Source: Cristatella mucedo | Taxonomy: Eukaryota; Bryozoa; Phylactolaemata; Cristatellidae | Direction of reading: 5' to 3' | Assembly (NCBI GenBank): GCA_009760855.2 | Contig: WPIO01000040.1 | Location: forward strand, 1,908,501 to 1,972,500 | Length of the DNA stretch: 64,000 nucleotides | In this document: piece by piece, positions 24,635 to 34,907 of the stretch | Numbering within the stretch: the stretch's first letter is position 1 | Layout of the letters: each line of letters opens with the position of its first letter | The notes under the pieces: generated by a model | What the model was told of the DNA's origin: nothing | The model's database searches: none | What the model saw: only the letters and a program-made list of their open reading frames with translations | Program-made: the position numbers and the translations under genes

Positions 24635-25425
24635 ATGATTTATCATGAAGCAAAACTTGCTCTATCTGATCATCAAATAAAAAAATACATAACTCTAAAG
24701 AACCTATCTCAATTTGTTTGAAACATATTGATTTGACAGGATCTGTCCCCATTCTTCTTACAAAGACTCAACTAGCAAGAATAGAAAAGAGTAGATCTGA
24801 AAATACTGGATTGCAACTAAACTTATTTGATAAATCATTAAAAGCAAATAGAAAAGTAGGCTCGGGTATTGCTGATTTTATTAATAAATTAAGTGGCAAT
24901 CGTGAAATGCATTTAAAATTACCTAAAAGAATAAAATCGGAATATATAGATGGCAGAAGTTTCAACAATACAGGTCGTTACTCATGTGTCGGGCCTGGCA
25001 CGCAATTCAAAAAAAAAGAATGGATGAGTCTTACGTTGGAGTAGTTGATTTGGATGCTCATTTGGGCTCTCATTCATGACCATGATTATACCGAGGCCGC
25101 GTCAATGCCAGAACCAAAACGAAAAGAAATACAAAATTTATCAGACCTTGTTCTTGCTGAATCTGCTTAAAAGATTGAGATGGATCCAAGACAACCTGCT
25201 TACGTTAGAGAAGATGCAAAAACGGTGGCAGTAATTATGGCCGCAAAGGCTAAACTTGGTTTTGGCCTTAACATTGGTGTTGGTTTATTAGATAATTCAT
25301 TTGCAATGGAGTTCTTAAAGGATAAAGTAAGTAATCCATCAAGTATAAGTAAGATAGCAAATTATGCAAAGAATCTAGTAGATAATATTTTATCTATAAA
25401 TAGAAAAAAAGATATAAAAAATTAA
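24635..25425 (+). pseudogene. Phospholipase A2-like viral protein
   Basis: Starts ATG 24635 after ATATATAGAA. The central part has the calcium-loop-like TGRYSCVGPGTQF (about 24970-25008), then a His-Asp pair in IHDHDYT (25072-25092), the order seen in parvovirus VP1-type and Polinton phospholipase A2 domains. In those families the enzyme helps particles leave endosomes. The C-terminal part (REDAKTVAVIMAAKAKLGFG) is also typical. Breaks: frame changes near 24700, in the A run 25009-25017 and near 25055, and TAA at 25168. Confidence 0.7.
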
Positions 25426-25478
25426 GAAACTAATCTAATTTTTATTTTGTTTTATATGTTTGTGTCATATATATATAT

Positions 25479-25963
25479 CTAATAATCAGAAGGATTAAAT
25501 TTATCTTGTTTCTTATCTACAGCATAAACTTTAACTTGTTCAAGCTTTAATCTAATATTAGTTTTTTCTTCTGAATTATAAGTATCTTTAGTTACATATG
25601 ATCCATCAAGAATACCAGTAATAGCAAAGTCATTTCCAAGCTTTTGAATTACTTCAGCAGCACCATCAAATTTCATTTGTTTATTCTTTTGATCAAATAA
25701 TTTATTGGTTTAGTGTCAAATGCGATTCTCATACCAATAGTTGAACGACTAGACACATCATATCCACTGTATTCAAGTTTTATACTTGCTCTATTAGCAA
25801 TATCTTCTAGAACAGGTCTTATTTCATCTGTAATATAAATCCATGAATTGAAGTAAGACTTAGAATCTTTACTAATTTTCTCTTCAATATGAACATGAGC
25901 TGGTTTTCCTTTTGGAATTACGACTGAGGCATTTCCAAGTACTTCGAATTTTTTATTATCCAT
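25479..25963 (-). pseudogene. Unknown viral protein, one frameshift
   Basis: Starts at 25963 directly after CTTGTATAGAA. About 160 residues in two frames, changing near 25690. It has beta-rich alternation (GNASVVIPKGKPAHVHIEE, ITDEIRPVLEDIANRASIKL). A nucleic-acid-binding OB-type fold is conceivable but not shown. It lies between the protease and the phospholipase gene. Confidence 0.5.
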
Positions 25964-26025
25964 TTCTATACAAGGAAAAGAAATTGTTTAAATTAAATTA
26001 ATAATTCCATTGTTGATCCAAAATC

Positions 26026-26525
26026 TTATTCTTGCATTAGTTTTAAGAAGATTAAGCACCTTCTTCCACAATCTGTTTGATCGTATTCTTGTAGCTTAAA
26101 TCTCTGAAAGCTTGGTATAACACCAAAATAATAATTTATTGCTTCTGGCATAGGTGGAGCACCTAATTAATCAAAGTAAAAGCATCTTGATCCTTCTTTT
26201 TTAAGTGCTACCCAGTGACACATTGCTTTTTTAGAATCACCAGTATTACAAATAAGACATTCATTTTTTAATGGCTTTGTTAGTTCATCTCTTGCAAAGA
26301 CTCTTCTAAAGTTTTTTATATCTAATTCTTTTATATAATTATTTATTTCTATATCTGTTAAAGGTGATGATTTTACTTTTTTTTTAATTGATCAATAGTC
26401 TTTTTAAGCTCTGCAAGTATTTGTTCTTTATCTGCACATCCACCAGTATATCTTTTAGTGCTTCCAAAGACATTTGGTATTGCTAAAATTTTTACTTTAC
26501 TATTTTTATCAATAATATCAGACAT
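26026..26525 (-). pseudogene. Adenain-like cysteine protease
   Basis: The minus-strand frame shows the adenovirus-type protease order: His in CHWVAL (about 26217), Asp in FYFD (26172) with GAPPMPEA shortly after, Gln/Cys in EYDQTDCGRRCLIF (about 26085-26045). The family matures capsids by cutting structural and core proteins. A TAA at 26169-26167 sits directly after the catalytic Asp, so this copy is inactive as read. The rest is one frame of about 166 codons, which continues upstream into the zinc-ribbon gene. Confidence 0.8.
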
Positions 26526-26802
26526 TACACTAGCACCTTTACTTTGTCTACCATAACCAACTTTACTTACTTGTGTTCTTCCTGCACCTTTACTTTGTCT
26601 ACCGTAACCAACTTACTTGTGTTCTTCCTGCTCCAATAGCTGTTGCACCAGATCTTAACCTAACAAACTTTGACTTCTTACTATCACAAATAGTACAAAT
26701 ACCTTTAAGCATTCCTCTCGTTCCTTTAGTTGAATCAACTTCAACATACTCTTCATGGATTGTATCAGTTTGTTTTTTACACTTCAAACAATAAATTCCC
26801 AT
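26526..26802 (-). pseudogene. Zinc-ribbon protein with basic tandem repeat
   Basis: Starts ATG 26802. Two CxxC pairs (YCLKCKKQT and GICTICDSK) form a short zinc ribbon of the kind common in Polintons and adintoviruses. It is followed by a basic stretch with two tandem 18-residue units (GAGRTQVSKVGYGRQSK type). The first unit has lost 5 bases near 26605, which shifts the frame. Downstream the repeat frame runs into the protease without a stop. The basic repeat resembles a DNA-condensing core protein; inferred. Confidence 0.6.
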
Positions 26803-26823
26803 ATCTATTATAATATAGAAAAA
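26803..26823. promoter_or_regulatory. Divergent promoter, zinc-ribbon/ATPase
   Basis: Only 21 bases separate the two start codons. The plus side reads TATAATATAGAAAAA before ATG, the minus side TATAATAGAT before ATG. Both match the element-wide TATAG box. Confidence 0.6.
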
Positions 26824-27491
26824 ATGTCTTTGCAAGTTAGAGCTTTCAATTTTGGACAAGATATAGATACTGGACATAAAGAACCATTACCTAAAGTTTC
26901 TATTAGAGCATTAGTGCTTGGACCAAGTGGAACAGGTAAATCACAGTTAGTAATGAATTGGATATTTTATGGTATGCTTAATTATGATACATGCAAAATC
27001 ATTGCTTCAAGTTTAGATCAAAAGTTATATCGTGGTCTTATGTCAATGACTAAAGATAAACCTGCGTATGTTTGGGTTAATGGAATTGATAATACGCCAG
27101 AAGTTGATTCTTATGAGCATTGTAAGAATGTTGTTGTATTGGATGATTTGATGACAGAAGATCAATCTAAGATATTAGATTATTTTACTAGAGGTAGACA
27201 TAAATCATTGAACATATTCTATATTGCTCAAGGATTTACTAATATTCCTAGAAGGGAATAAGAAACAATATAAATATGATTATAATCTTTAAACAGAATA
27301 ACACTGATATAGAATACATTCGTGATTCATATGTTGGTGATATAGATAAGAAAATGTTTAAAGAATGGGTTAATTCTTGTACTAGAAATAGATTTAGTTA
27401 TTGTGTTATTGATCTAACTAAAACAGAATCAGAAGGAAGATTTTGGTCAGTTGATAATACAGGTAAACAATTAATAACTATGTTTATTTAA
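26824..27491 (+). pseudogene. FtsK/HerA-type packaging ATPase
   Basis: About 220 codons. Walker A is LGPSGTGKSQL near residue 35-45 and Walker B is VVVLDDLM near residue 107-114. The tail holds DLTKTESEGRFW. This is the A32-like ATPase that packages DNA into the capsid in Polintons, adintoviruses and large DNA viruses. One frame change near 27260 splits it. The start follows AATATAGAAAAA. Confidence 0.85.
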
Positions 27492-27501
27492 TATAGTGAA
27501 A

Positions 27502-27792
27502 ATGATAATATACGCAAGTAAAAACAAACCTTACTGAGGAAGTGTTCAAGAAGCAATAGATTTAGAGAATAAACTTACTAATTTAGAAAGTTTACGTGTT
27601 GCTGGTATACTTGATAATGCTCAAGAGATACAAAGAATTGAAGCAGAAATGCAAGCAAGAGATAGAGTTGAACATGAACTAAATAAACGTGCGTTAGAGA
27701 AATCGAATGATAATTATGGTAATGCTGTTATTGATAAACTAAAAAAATTAGACCTACACTTGCTATTAAAATTGAACAAAAACAAGAAGTAA
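27502..27792 (+). pseudogene. Helical viral protein
   Basis: Starts ATG 27502 after TAATATAGTGAAA. TGA at codon 12 (27535) and a probable shift in the A run near 27745. The middle (QEIQRIEAEMQARDRVEHEL) looks like a coiled coil. Function unknown; position suggests a virion or assembly role. Confidence 0.5.
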
Positions 27793-27839
27793 AAAACTGT
27801 TAGGACAAAATGCACCTGTATGTATTTCTAATATAGTAA

Positions 27840-28538
27840 AATAAAGGATTTGCAGCTATTGCCGAAGAAAAGCCTAAAAAAGCAATAAGTATTGCAGATC
27901 AAGCTAAGACATATTCTGCTAATCCAGAGGTGAGAGAAGCAATTGATACACTTAAAAAAGGAATTGCAGAGCATCTTAATGTTAATCCTGTAAATGGTAA
28001 GAAACCTAGGAAGAGAGTTAAAAAGGCAAAAGTGATTGAAGTTGTTCAAGAACCAGTCGTTCAAGAACCAGTCATTCAAGAACAAGTCGTTCAAGAACCA
28101 GTCTTTCAATATGAAGCTGATGTTCTAAGAGAGAAGAAACAATATCTTCTAGATAAAATTAAAACTAGAGGATCAGTATCTACTAGTGTAAGAAATGCTA
28201 TAGAAAATATTAAAGTAGGAGATAAAGAGTCTTTTTATTCTGATGTTTTATTTCTACTTTCTGAATTGAGATCAATGAAATCAAGAAAGCCTGTAGAAAA
28301 TTTAATTTATAGTTATCTTAACTATAATCCTGTTGGACAAGGAGTAAAGATAGTTCCATCGATTGTGAAAACTGAAAAAGAAGTAGTTGATACACTTGAT
28401 GTATGGCTTAGTGAACTTGCAGCAGGAAACAGAGGTGTGACAAGTTCAATCAGTTCTGCTGTTGATTATCTTGCTAAATCAAGAAAAGCTCCAAGGAAAT
28501 ATATTGCAAAGATAAACAATCTTTTACATAGTATATAG
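27840..28538 (+). pseudogene. Basic virion protein with VQEP repeats
   Basis: The frame is open from 27840. An AATATAGTAAA box precedes it, but the expected ATG is not there, so the start looks lost. A basic patch (GKKPRKRVKKAKVIE) is followed by four imperfect VVQEPV units at 28042-28110, then a long helical part. Basic patch plus extended repeat suits a core or tegument-like protein. No family assigned. Confidence 0.5.
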
Positions 28539-28540
28539 AA

Positions 28541-29405
28541 ATGAGTGACTTGGTAAAAATTGCTAGTGAAATATTAAGAAATCTTGAAAGTTTTAGGATA
28601 ACTAGTCAAGCAAGGAAAGAAGGATATGTTTTTAGTATAACTAGATATAGTAGTCCAATCAGAGCTAAGATTAATACACCAATATTACTAAGAGGTAAAA
28701 ACTTTAAGATCTGTTTTAAGAAATTCGCTGCAACTAATTATATTAAAAATATAACTTATGCAAATAATACTTTTTGTTTATAGAGTTTCTGGTGGATCAG
28801 AACAAACTGTAACATTAAGACCATTATATGGTGGTACAACTGATGATATAAATGTTGGAATTGCCGATACAATTAATAATTCAATTACTCAATCAGGAGC
28901 GACAACAGATAAGTTTCAAATAGGTCTTAATACTGCAACATCTAACTCATGGATTATATTACCTGTTGGTTTGACATTCCTTGCAGATAAGTCTACTCTT
29001 TCTAGTATTCTAGGATATACTGCTGATGCTTATACTACACTTTCAACTGCTGACTTTGCTAAAATGTATCCTGATATTACACCTGTTGTTTGTACACCTA
29101 ATACAAAGATTAATTCAGAAAAAGTAGTTTTTGTTACTAATATTGATTTTATACTTGTAAATTGTAATATGGTTGCCAGTGGAACAAGTTTCATAAATGG
29201 AACTGAAACACAAGTATTATGTAGTTTTCCTTGTGATGCCTATCCATGGCAATTAATGGTTTATGAACCAAAAACTATTGAATATCATCATGTTGCTATT
29301 GATTCTATCTCAGATATAACTGTAACTATTACTGATCAAGATCAAAATTTAATAGCTTTTAATTCACAAAAGATTACAGTTGCTCTAGAAATTCTTGAAG
29401 TTTAA
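28541..29405 (+). pseudogene. Penton-like minor capsid protein 1
   Basis: Starts ATG 28541 after AGTATATAGAA. About 288 residues with one shift in the T run 28771-28775. The end (SISDITVTITDQDQNLIAF, then SQKITVALEILEV) has the pattern of the single-jelly-roll penton proteins of Polinton-type viruses, which close the capsid vertices. The gene is just upstream of a second protein with the same pattern and two genes before the major capsid protein. Confidence 0.7.
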
Positions 29406-29414
29406 TATAAAAAA

Positions 29415-30338
29415 ATGTCGATAAGATTACCTGAAACAAGCAGTTCAGAATCAAAAACATTATCTACCTCTTATGTTTGGATCTGATTCAGGTTATAATA
29501 AAACTGGTTTACGTAGAGTAGAGTTTACTTATACTAATAAAGTAATATTAAATGCTATTAAAGATATAAATGATAAACTTTGGTTTAAGTGGTCAATGAC
29601 TGATATTTCCACTGCATATATTACAATTATTCCTGGTTATTATGATTCAAATAAAATAACAGCAGCTCTAAATAAAGCATTATCAGAACTTCAACCAAAG
29701 AATATCGTTGCTCAAAATGGATCAGCACCAACATCTACAGTTAGTGCTTTTTTATGATACAACTTAAAGAAATACTTCAGGTATAAAATTTAGTGTTGAT
29801 ACAGATGATAGAATATTAATGCAAGTAGTTGGTGATTATGTTGTTTTACTTGGAAGTAATGCTAGTGTTACAAATTCAATTGGCGATGCTCTTGGTTTTA
29901 ATTCAAATCAACAAGGAACATTTTATAGTGGAACATTTGATAGTGCTCTTGTAGGTGGAACACTATACGAAGCAATAGAAAAAGCAATGTATTTCGCAGG
30001 TATATTTAAAGCATGGAATAAAACGGTATTACCAGATAATAAAGGAATACGATGGATAAGTGTTGATTGTGACTTAGTTGATCCTTTTAAGAATTATGTA
30101 GAAAGAAGAAAAGGATTCTTAGAACAATGCACGTCTTTATACATTATTGATATTGATGATATTAATCCAGGTGAAAAGGTTGATCGACATAATTTGACAT
30201 ATACCTAATGTATTATATTTACCAACACGTGGTGGTATAGATGCAATAAATAGTTTTAGAATAGGATTAAGTGATCAAAATGGAAATGCTTTAAATATTA
30301 TTACTGATGTAGTTGCAACAATAGAAATTTCAAAGTAA
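29415..30338 (+). pseudogene. Penton-like minor capsid protein 2
   Basis: Starts ATG 29415 after TAATATAAAAAA. Pieces run through RRVEFTYTNKVILNAIKD, GDYVVLLGSNASVTNSIGD and INSFRIGLSDQNGNAL. The last resembles the DQxxN motif of penton-like 1, so the two may be paralogues with different capsid roles. Frame changes near 29465, 29757-29790 and 30200. Confidence 0.6.
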
Positions 30339-30347
30339 TATAGAGCA

Positions 30348-30941
30348 ATGGGTGGTTATGCTAGAATTGGTCATAATAAAATGCATGGAGGAAAATATCG
30401 TGGAAGTGGAGTAAAGTTTGATGGTGCTATTGATATGTTTCATGACTGTAAGCGGTGCTGTTGATGCAGGATTGAAAGTTGCAAGCAAAGGTATTGAAAT
30501 GCATCAAGCAAGAAAACTTACTGAACTACAAACAAAGAAAGAAAAGTTAGATCAATTTTATGCTATTAAACTAAAGAGATGGATGATAAACTTGAAGAAA
30601 GAAGAAAGACAGAACTTGAATATGAACTTGAGAGGAAAAGAAAAGATGAAGATTATGGGAGAAAGATGAAAGAGATTAACCTTGAATCGAAACGTATAAT
30701 GCTTGAACATGTTACTAAGAAAAAATCTAAAAAAGGTAGAAAGGCAAAGATAGAAGAAAAAGAACCAGAAGTAGAAGACTATTCAGAGACTCTTAAAGAG
30801 AATGATCCTAAAGCATTTAAAGAAATAGCAAAAGTAATAAATGATAAAGCTGTTGTTCCTTATACTCCAATACCAGATGGTTATGGTGGAGGTATTACAC
30901 AAAAAATAGGAGCTGGTTTATATGTTCAAACTCGAAAATAA
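30348..30941 (+). pseudogene. Coiled-coil viral protein with Gly-rich ends
   Basis: Starts ATG 30348 after TAATATAGAGCA. The N-terminus is MGGYARIGHNKMHGGKY, the middle a long charged helix (ERRKTELEYELERKRKDED) and the end VVPYTPIPDGYGGG. Breaks near 30435 and 30580. Its place just before the major capsid gene suggests a scaffold, cement or core protein. Not assigned. Confidence 0.5.
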
Positions 30942-30964
30942 TTTTTAGTTAATATAGAGAAGAA

Positions 30965-32517
30965 ATGGCAAGCGCACCTATCGATAGTATACTAGAACTT
31001 GGAGATCCTGAGTTTCCCGACTATAAACTTAAAGACTATCAATTTAGAGAGTTTTATCAAACTTATGGAAATGAAACTGATAATGTTACTTCTAAACTAG
31101 TTACATTTATTGTACCTGGTGAACAACACACGTGTTATGTTCTATCTGATGCTTACCTTTTACTTGAAGGACAAGTTGGAATGGCTGGCGCTGATGCAAA
31201 TAGTATCACTGAACTTGAAAGAACTCTTGCTGTAGGACTTGTTAATAATGCCGGTGCTTGGTTGTTTAATAGCATGAGAATTAGACTTAGTACTGAAGAA
31301 ATTAAAAGCCTTCCACTAAAAGAAGGATTTGGAAGTGTTTCAACACTAATGGGGCTTCTACGTTATCCAAGTGATTATAATAGAACTGAAGGTCTTGCAA
31401 CTGGTTGGAAAAAAAGATGAAGCAAATTCAATTGATGATTTGAGAACGAATCTTACTGCATATAATAGCCCTTCTGCTTCTGGAGTAAATATAACAGGTG
31501 GAACCACTTGTACTAATATTGGTTTCATGTATAGAAGATCTACTATAAACAACATTGTTGATACTAATCCTGGAACATTCAGTATTGCTCTTCCACTATC
31601 ACGAGTTTCTGGTTTTCGTGCTGATATGAATAAAATTCTTTATAATATTCCTTTTACACTTGAAATGACACGTGTTGGTGGGTTTGATTATGAAGCTATA
31701 ATGACCGGTGCTACGGGTGCTGCTGCAAATACTATTAATACTATAACTACTTAAGGTAGTGCAGGTGCTAATGGTGAGGGTGCTTATACCAATTTCAGAA
31801 TTTTAATGTCAAAAATGATACTTATGGTGCCGTGTGTAGTTCCTAAAGAAAGTATTCAAAGAGCACTTGCTGATATCTCAAGTGAAAGATCAAAGAATAT
31901 AAGACTTGACTATAGAGTTAGACGATATGAAAATATTACAATAACTAGTCTTAATCAAGGTAATAAATTCACTAAAACTCTATCAGTTCAAAATACAATT
32001 GATAAGGTTAGATGGTTGATTGTTACAGCTCAAAATTGCAATAAATATGGAAATTATACTGGCAATCCTTGTACTTACAATCATTGTGATATTAAGAGTG
32101 TTAGTGTTCTTGCTAATGGTTCAAAACAATACCCTACTGTTTTAAAAGCTAGTGAGCCTAAAAAAGGGAAAATGTGCACCAGCATACATGGATTTCACAA
32201 CTTTCAGAAAACAATACCTTGGACTTAATAAAGTTACTGAACCTGTTGGTAATACTTATCCTGAATGGTCGAGTCTTTATCCTATTCATGTTATTGACTT
32301 GCAATACAATGATGAGCCTCTTAGAGTAACTTCTAGACTTGATGTAACTATTGAATTTAATTCTACTATACCAAATGATGGTACGCAAATAATGATTCAC
32401 TATTTGACTACTTGTGAGAATAGTGCTGAACTAACGCCAAACGGTAGTGGAACTAATTTCACTTGCAGTAAAGGAACATTTGTGTATGATGGAAAAGGTA
32501 TTTTAATAAAATTATAA
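30965..32517 (+). pseudogene. Major capsid protein (hexon-type)
   Basis: About 515 residues from ATG 30965, which follows TAATATAGAGAAGAA. Recognised by position, size and style: HTCYVLSDAYLLLEGQVG, NNAGAWLFNSMRIRLS, YTNFRILMSKMILMVPCVV and the end ENSAELTPNGSGTNF. It matches the double-jelly-roll hexon class of Polinton/adintoviruses, though the fold itself is inferred. Breaks: an A run at 31409-31415, TAA at 31752 and an A run near 32168-32172. It is the largest gene of the morphogenesis series. Confidence 0.75.
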
Positions 32518-32529
32518 TGACTAAATATA

Positions 32530-33491
32530 ATGCAAAAAATTTTTATTCAAGGGTCAGATGATTGGAAGAGAGCAATGAGTTTCAATATTGGTGGATCAGA
32601 AGTGTATTCTGTTTTAGGAAATGATTTGGCTTTTGGCTTGCAAATTGATTGTGATATAGAATTAATTGCTAATAGAAAACTAAAAAAATATATTGCTAAT
32701 TCTCAACCTATGCGTTTTCCTCAAATTTTATTCAGTAAAGTGTTTAAGCCAATCGCTGCTAAGTATTTAGAAATGAAATTAGATAGAAAGATTGAAAATT
32801 CATATTAGTGTTTTACAAGTAATGGTGTTTATCGCTATTCTCCAGATGGAATCATAGATGAAGATACGTTAATTGACATCCCGTCTCGACTTCTGCAACT
32901 CATTGCTCGCTGGCCTACCGGCATGTGCGATCAGACGATTGCAGCGGGTGCAAAACTCCCCAGCTAGGCTTGTCTGTCGTGAGCGTCGCAGTTGCCACAT
33001 TACTCCACTTCTCGCTGACCTGCACTGGCTACCAGTCAAGCAACGGATTGACTTTAAGGTTTTTCGCTCACTTTTAGGTCACTTCATTCTTTGGTTCCAG
33101 CCTATCTCTCAGATATACTCTCTCATCAGGCCAAGCATCGTACCACCCGCTTTTTCGGAATCTAACAGTCTGCAAATACCTCAAAGTATAATCAAAGATA
33201 CCAAAACAATACTTGGCTCAATGTTTATTAGGATTACATGTATTGAAACTAAGCAGATGTTTCTATAGTGAATTTGAAATATTTGCTGAAGGTTTGAACT
33301 GTAAAGAAGCACCTAAAGATTATGCTGCAACTGGAACAGTGAGAATTCCAACTAATTATGTTTTTGACATGCCCATTCGCGAACCATTATTTGTGTATTT
33401 ACTTAAAGATGAGAAATATTATCAATTCAAATTTGATATAATTTTTTACTATGGTAGATTTAACAATAAAAAAGTTTTGGTTTCGATATGA
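32530..33491 (+). pseudogene. YqaJ-type exonuclease split by LINE-A
   Basis: The first part shows the YqaJ/RecE-like order: QGSDDWKRAMSFNIGGSEV at the start, then a stop at 32806, then YRYSPDGIIDEDTLIDI, which holds the first catalytic acidic residues. About 300 bases of LINE-A follow, and the protein resumes with IPKQYLAQCLLGLHVLKL and ends with KDEKYYQFKFD. Such nucleases recombine and resolve viral DNA. The insert removes the expected second acidic motif, so the gene is dead. The start follows AAATATA. Confidence 0.65.
32879..33183 (+). mobile_element. LINE-A internal fragment inside virus
   Basis: Plus-strand segment with SRLDFCNSLLAGLPACAIRR, ARLVCRERRSCHITPLL and LPVKQRIDFKVF, all family signatures of the region after the reverse transcriptase. 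It has neither the LINE 3' end nor an ATT tail. GC content differs from the surrounding virus. It replaces or interrupts exonuclease sequence. Confidence 0.85.
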
Positions 33492-33631
33492 AATATTATA
33501 CAAAAAAAGTAGAAATACAAGTAGTTGAAGAAAAAGACGATTATGGAAGATTTGCAAGGATATTTCCAATTGTAAGAGAAGTATTAAATAGAAGCAAAAT
33601 ATTGATCAATGAATATGTAGAAAATGAGTAA
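33488..33631 (+). CDS. 47-codon viral frame
   Basis: ATG 33488 overlaps the exonuclease stop (ATGA) and its TAA overlaps the fibre d start (ATGAGTAA). MKYYTKKVEIQVVEEKDDYG is charged and intact. The tight overlaps on both sides favour a real small gene. Function unknown. Confidence 0.45.
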   Translation: MKYYTKKVEIQVVEEKDDYGRFARIFPIVREVLNRSKILINEYVENE

Positions 33632-34478
33632 GTTTCATAATGACGATTTCGTTTCAAAAGTTAATGGTAATATACTTTTAGATTTGAATTCAAATGGAAA
33701 TAGAATTGTTAATTTATCTGATCTAATTAATGACTCTGATGTAATAACAAAATCTTATGCTGATGCTAAATTTGTTGTTAATACAGGAGCAACACTTAAT
33801 CTTGGGGGTAAAACAATTATTGATCTTGGAGCAGGTGTTAATCCTACTGATGCTGTTAATGTTAGTCAAGTAAGTAATTATGTTACAAGAGCTGGTGATA
33901 CAATGACTGGAGATTTAAACATGAATATCTATGCTATAACATCTACTTTTTGGAACTCAGGTAATAACAAACCAGTAGTACTAAATGATGATTATTGTGT
34001 TGCGTATGGTGGAATGAAACGAGATGTGTTATTAAAAGCATTTCCTTCGACAACAAATATTGATATGGGTGGATATTCAATAACAAACGTTGCAAATCCT
34101 GTTAATCCTTCTGACGTTGCAACTAAATCTTATGTAGATAAAACAGTTAAAAAAATAACAGAATTACTAGCTCTATCAATGGATCTCAGTATAAAAAACT
34201 CAACACTAAATCTATCAACACCTTATTCATGGACAAACAAAACAACACCTATAATGATATTAAATGTTATGGTTGTTGGAGCATCTAATTGTATGTTTCT
34301 AAAACTTAATACTGATACAACTGCAGTATCTGGAGATGTAAGAGCCATAAGTACTTCTCCAACAGGTGTGGACTTTAAGTATTATGCTTATTTTACAAGA
34401 CTTCCAACAGACTATTACTTCATTGATACAATTGGAAAACTAAGAGTAAATATCTTGGTCAGTTATTTACACCCCTGA
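33624..34478 (+). CDS. Fibre-like protein d, intact
   Basis: An uninterrupted 284-codon frame and the only complete fibre gene. Shaft motifs: DLNSNGNRIVNLSDLI, GGKTIIDLGAGVNPTDAVN, MTGDLNMNIYAITS and SITNVANPVNPSDVATKSYV. The C-terminal third (SWTNKTTPIMILNVMVV onward) differs in style and is likely the head domain. The shaft pattern matches the minus-strand genes a, b and c. It starts after AATATGTAGAAA. Receptor binding is inferred from fibre analogy. Confidence 0.7.
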   Translation: MSKFHNDDFVSKVNGNILLDLNSNGNRIVNLSDLINDSDVITKSYADAKFVVNTGATLNLGGKTIIDLGAGVNPTDAVNVSQVSNYVTRAGDTMTGDLNMNIYAITSTFWNSGNNKPVVLNDDYCVAYGGMKRDVLLKAFPSTTNIDMGGYSITNVANPVNPSDVATKSYVDKTVKKITELLALSMDLSIKNSTLNLSTPYSWTNKTTPIMILNVMVVGASNCMFLKLNTDTTAVSGDVRAISTSPTGVDFKYYAYFTRLPTDYYFIDTIGKLRVNILVSYLHP

Positions 34479-34585
34479 AAAGTATAAATGATATATTGAA
34501 ACTGTTAAATCTTTTAACTTTGTTGCTTTACGTTTACCTCTAAGAAGAGGGAATAGTTTTGAAATAGAACAAATACCTTCATGGT
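34479..34585 (+). pseudogene. Short viral gene remnant
   Basis: One plus frame reads TVKSFNFVALRLPLRRGNSF up to about 34600 and then meets the antisense end of the zinc-finger gene. It looks protein-like but lacks a start. Not recognised. Confidence 0.25.
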
Positions 34586-34897
34586 CTAAACAATTATGCA
34601 AGGAAGTAGAGCAACATTGTTTTTTAAGTGCTTCTTAACTAATGAATATAACTTTGTTGGTCTCGCTTTTTTAAATGAATTAGTATTTATGTTACAATAT
34701 GAACAAATTATAATTGAATCATTACGCATAAGACTAGAATCAATTTCTGTTTCTTGCATATCTTTATCACAGATATCACAACGTATTTCATATTTTCTTT
34801 TTGTTCTCTGTATTTCTTGATGACAGTAAGGTTGTTTTCCTTCTAGATAATCAATCTCTTTAAATTTATTTAAACATGTCTCACAAAATATTTTCAT
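34586..34897 (-). CDS. Cysteine-rich zinc-binding viral protein
   Basis: An intact 103-codon frame with Cys pairs FCETC, RCDICDK and ICSYC plus an extra YCH, consistent with two zinc ribbons or knuckles. It is divergent from the integrase with only 10 bases between start codons, so the two may be co-expressed. DNA binding is possible; function unknown. Confidence 0.65.
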   Translation of the reverse strand: MKIFCETCLNKFKEIDYLEGKQPYCHQEIQRTKRKYEIRCDICDKDMQETEIDSSLMRNDSIIICSYCNINTNSFKKARPTKLYSLVKKHLKNNVALLPCIIV

Positions 34898-34907
34898 TCT
34901 CTATAAA
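34898..34907. promoter_or_regulatory. Ten-base bidirectional promoter
   Basis: TCTCTATAAA lies between the zinc-finger start (34897, minus) and the integrase start (34908, plus). Read in reverse it gives TTTATAGAGA before ATG, the element-wide box; forward it gives TATAAA before ATG. Confidence 0.6.

Noticed and set aside
26573-26794. Plus-strand frame
   Set aside because: Antisense shadow of the zinc-ribbon gene.
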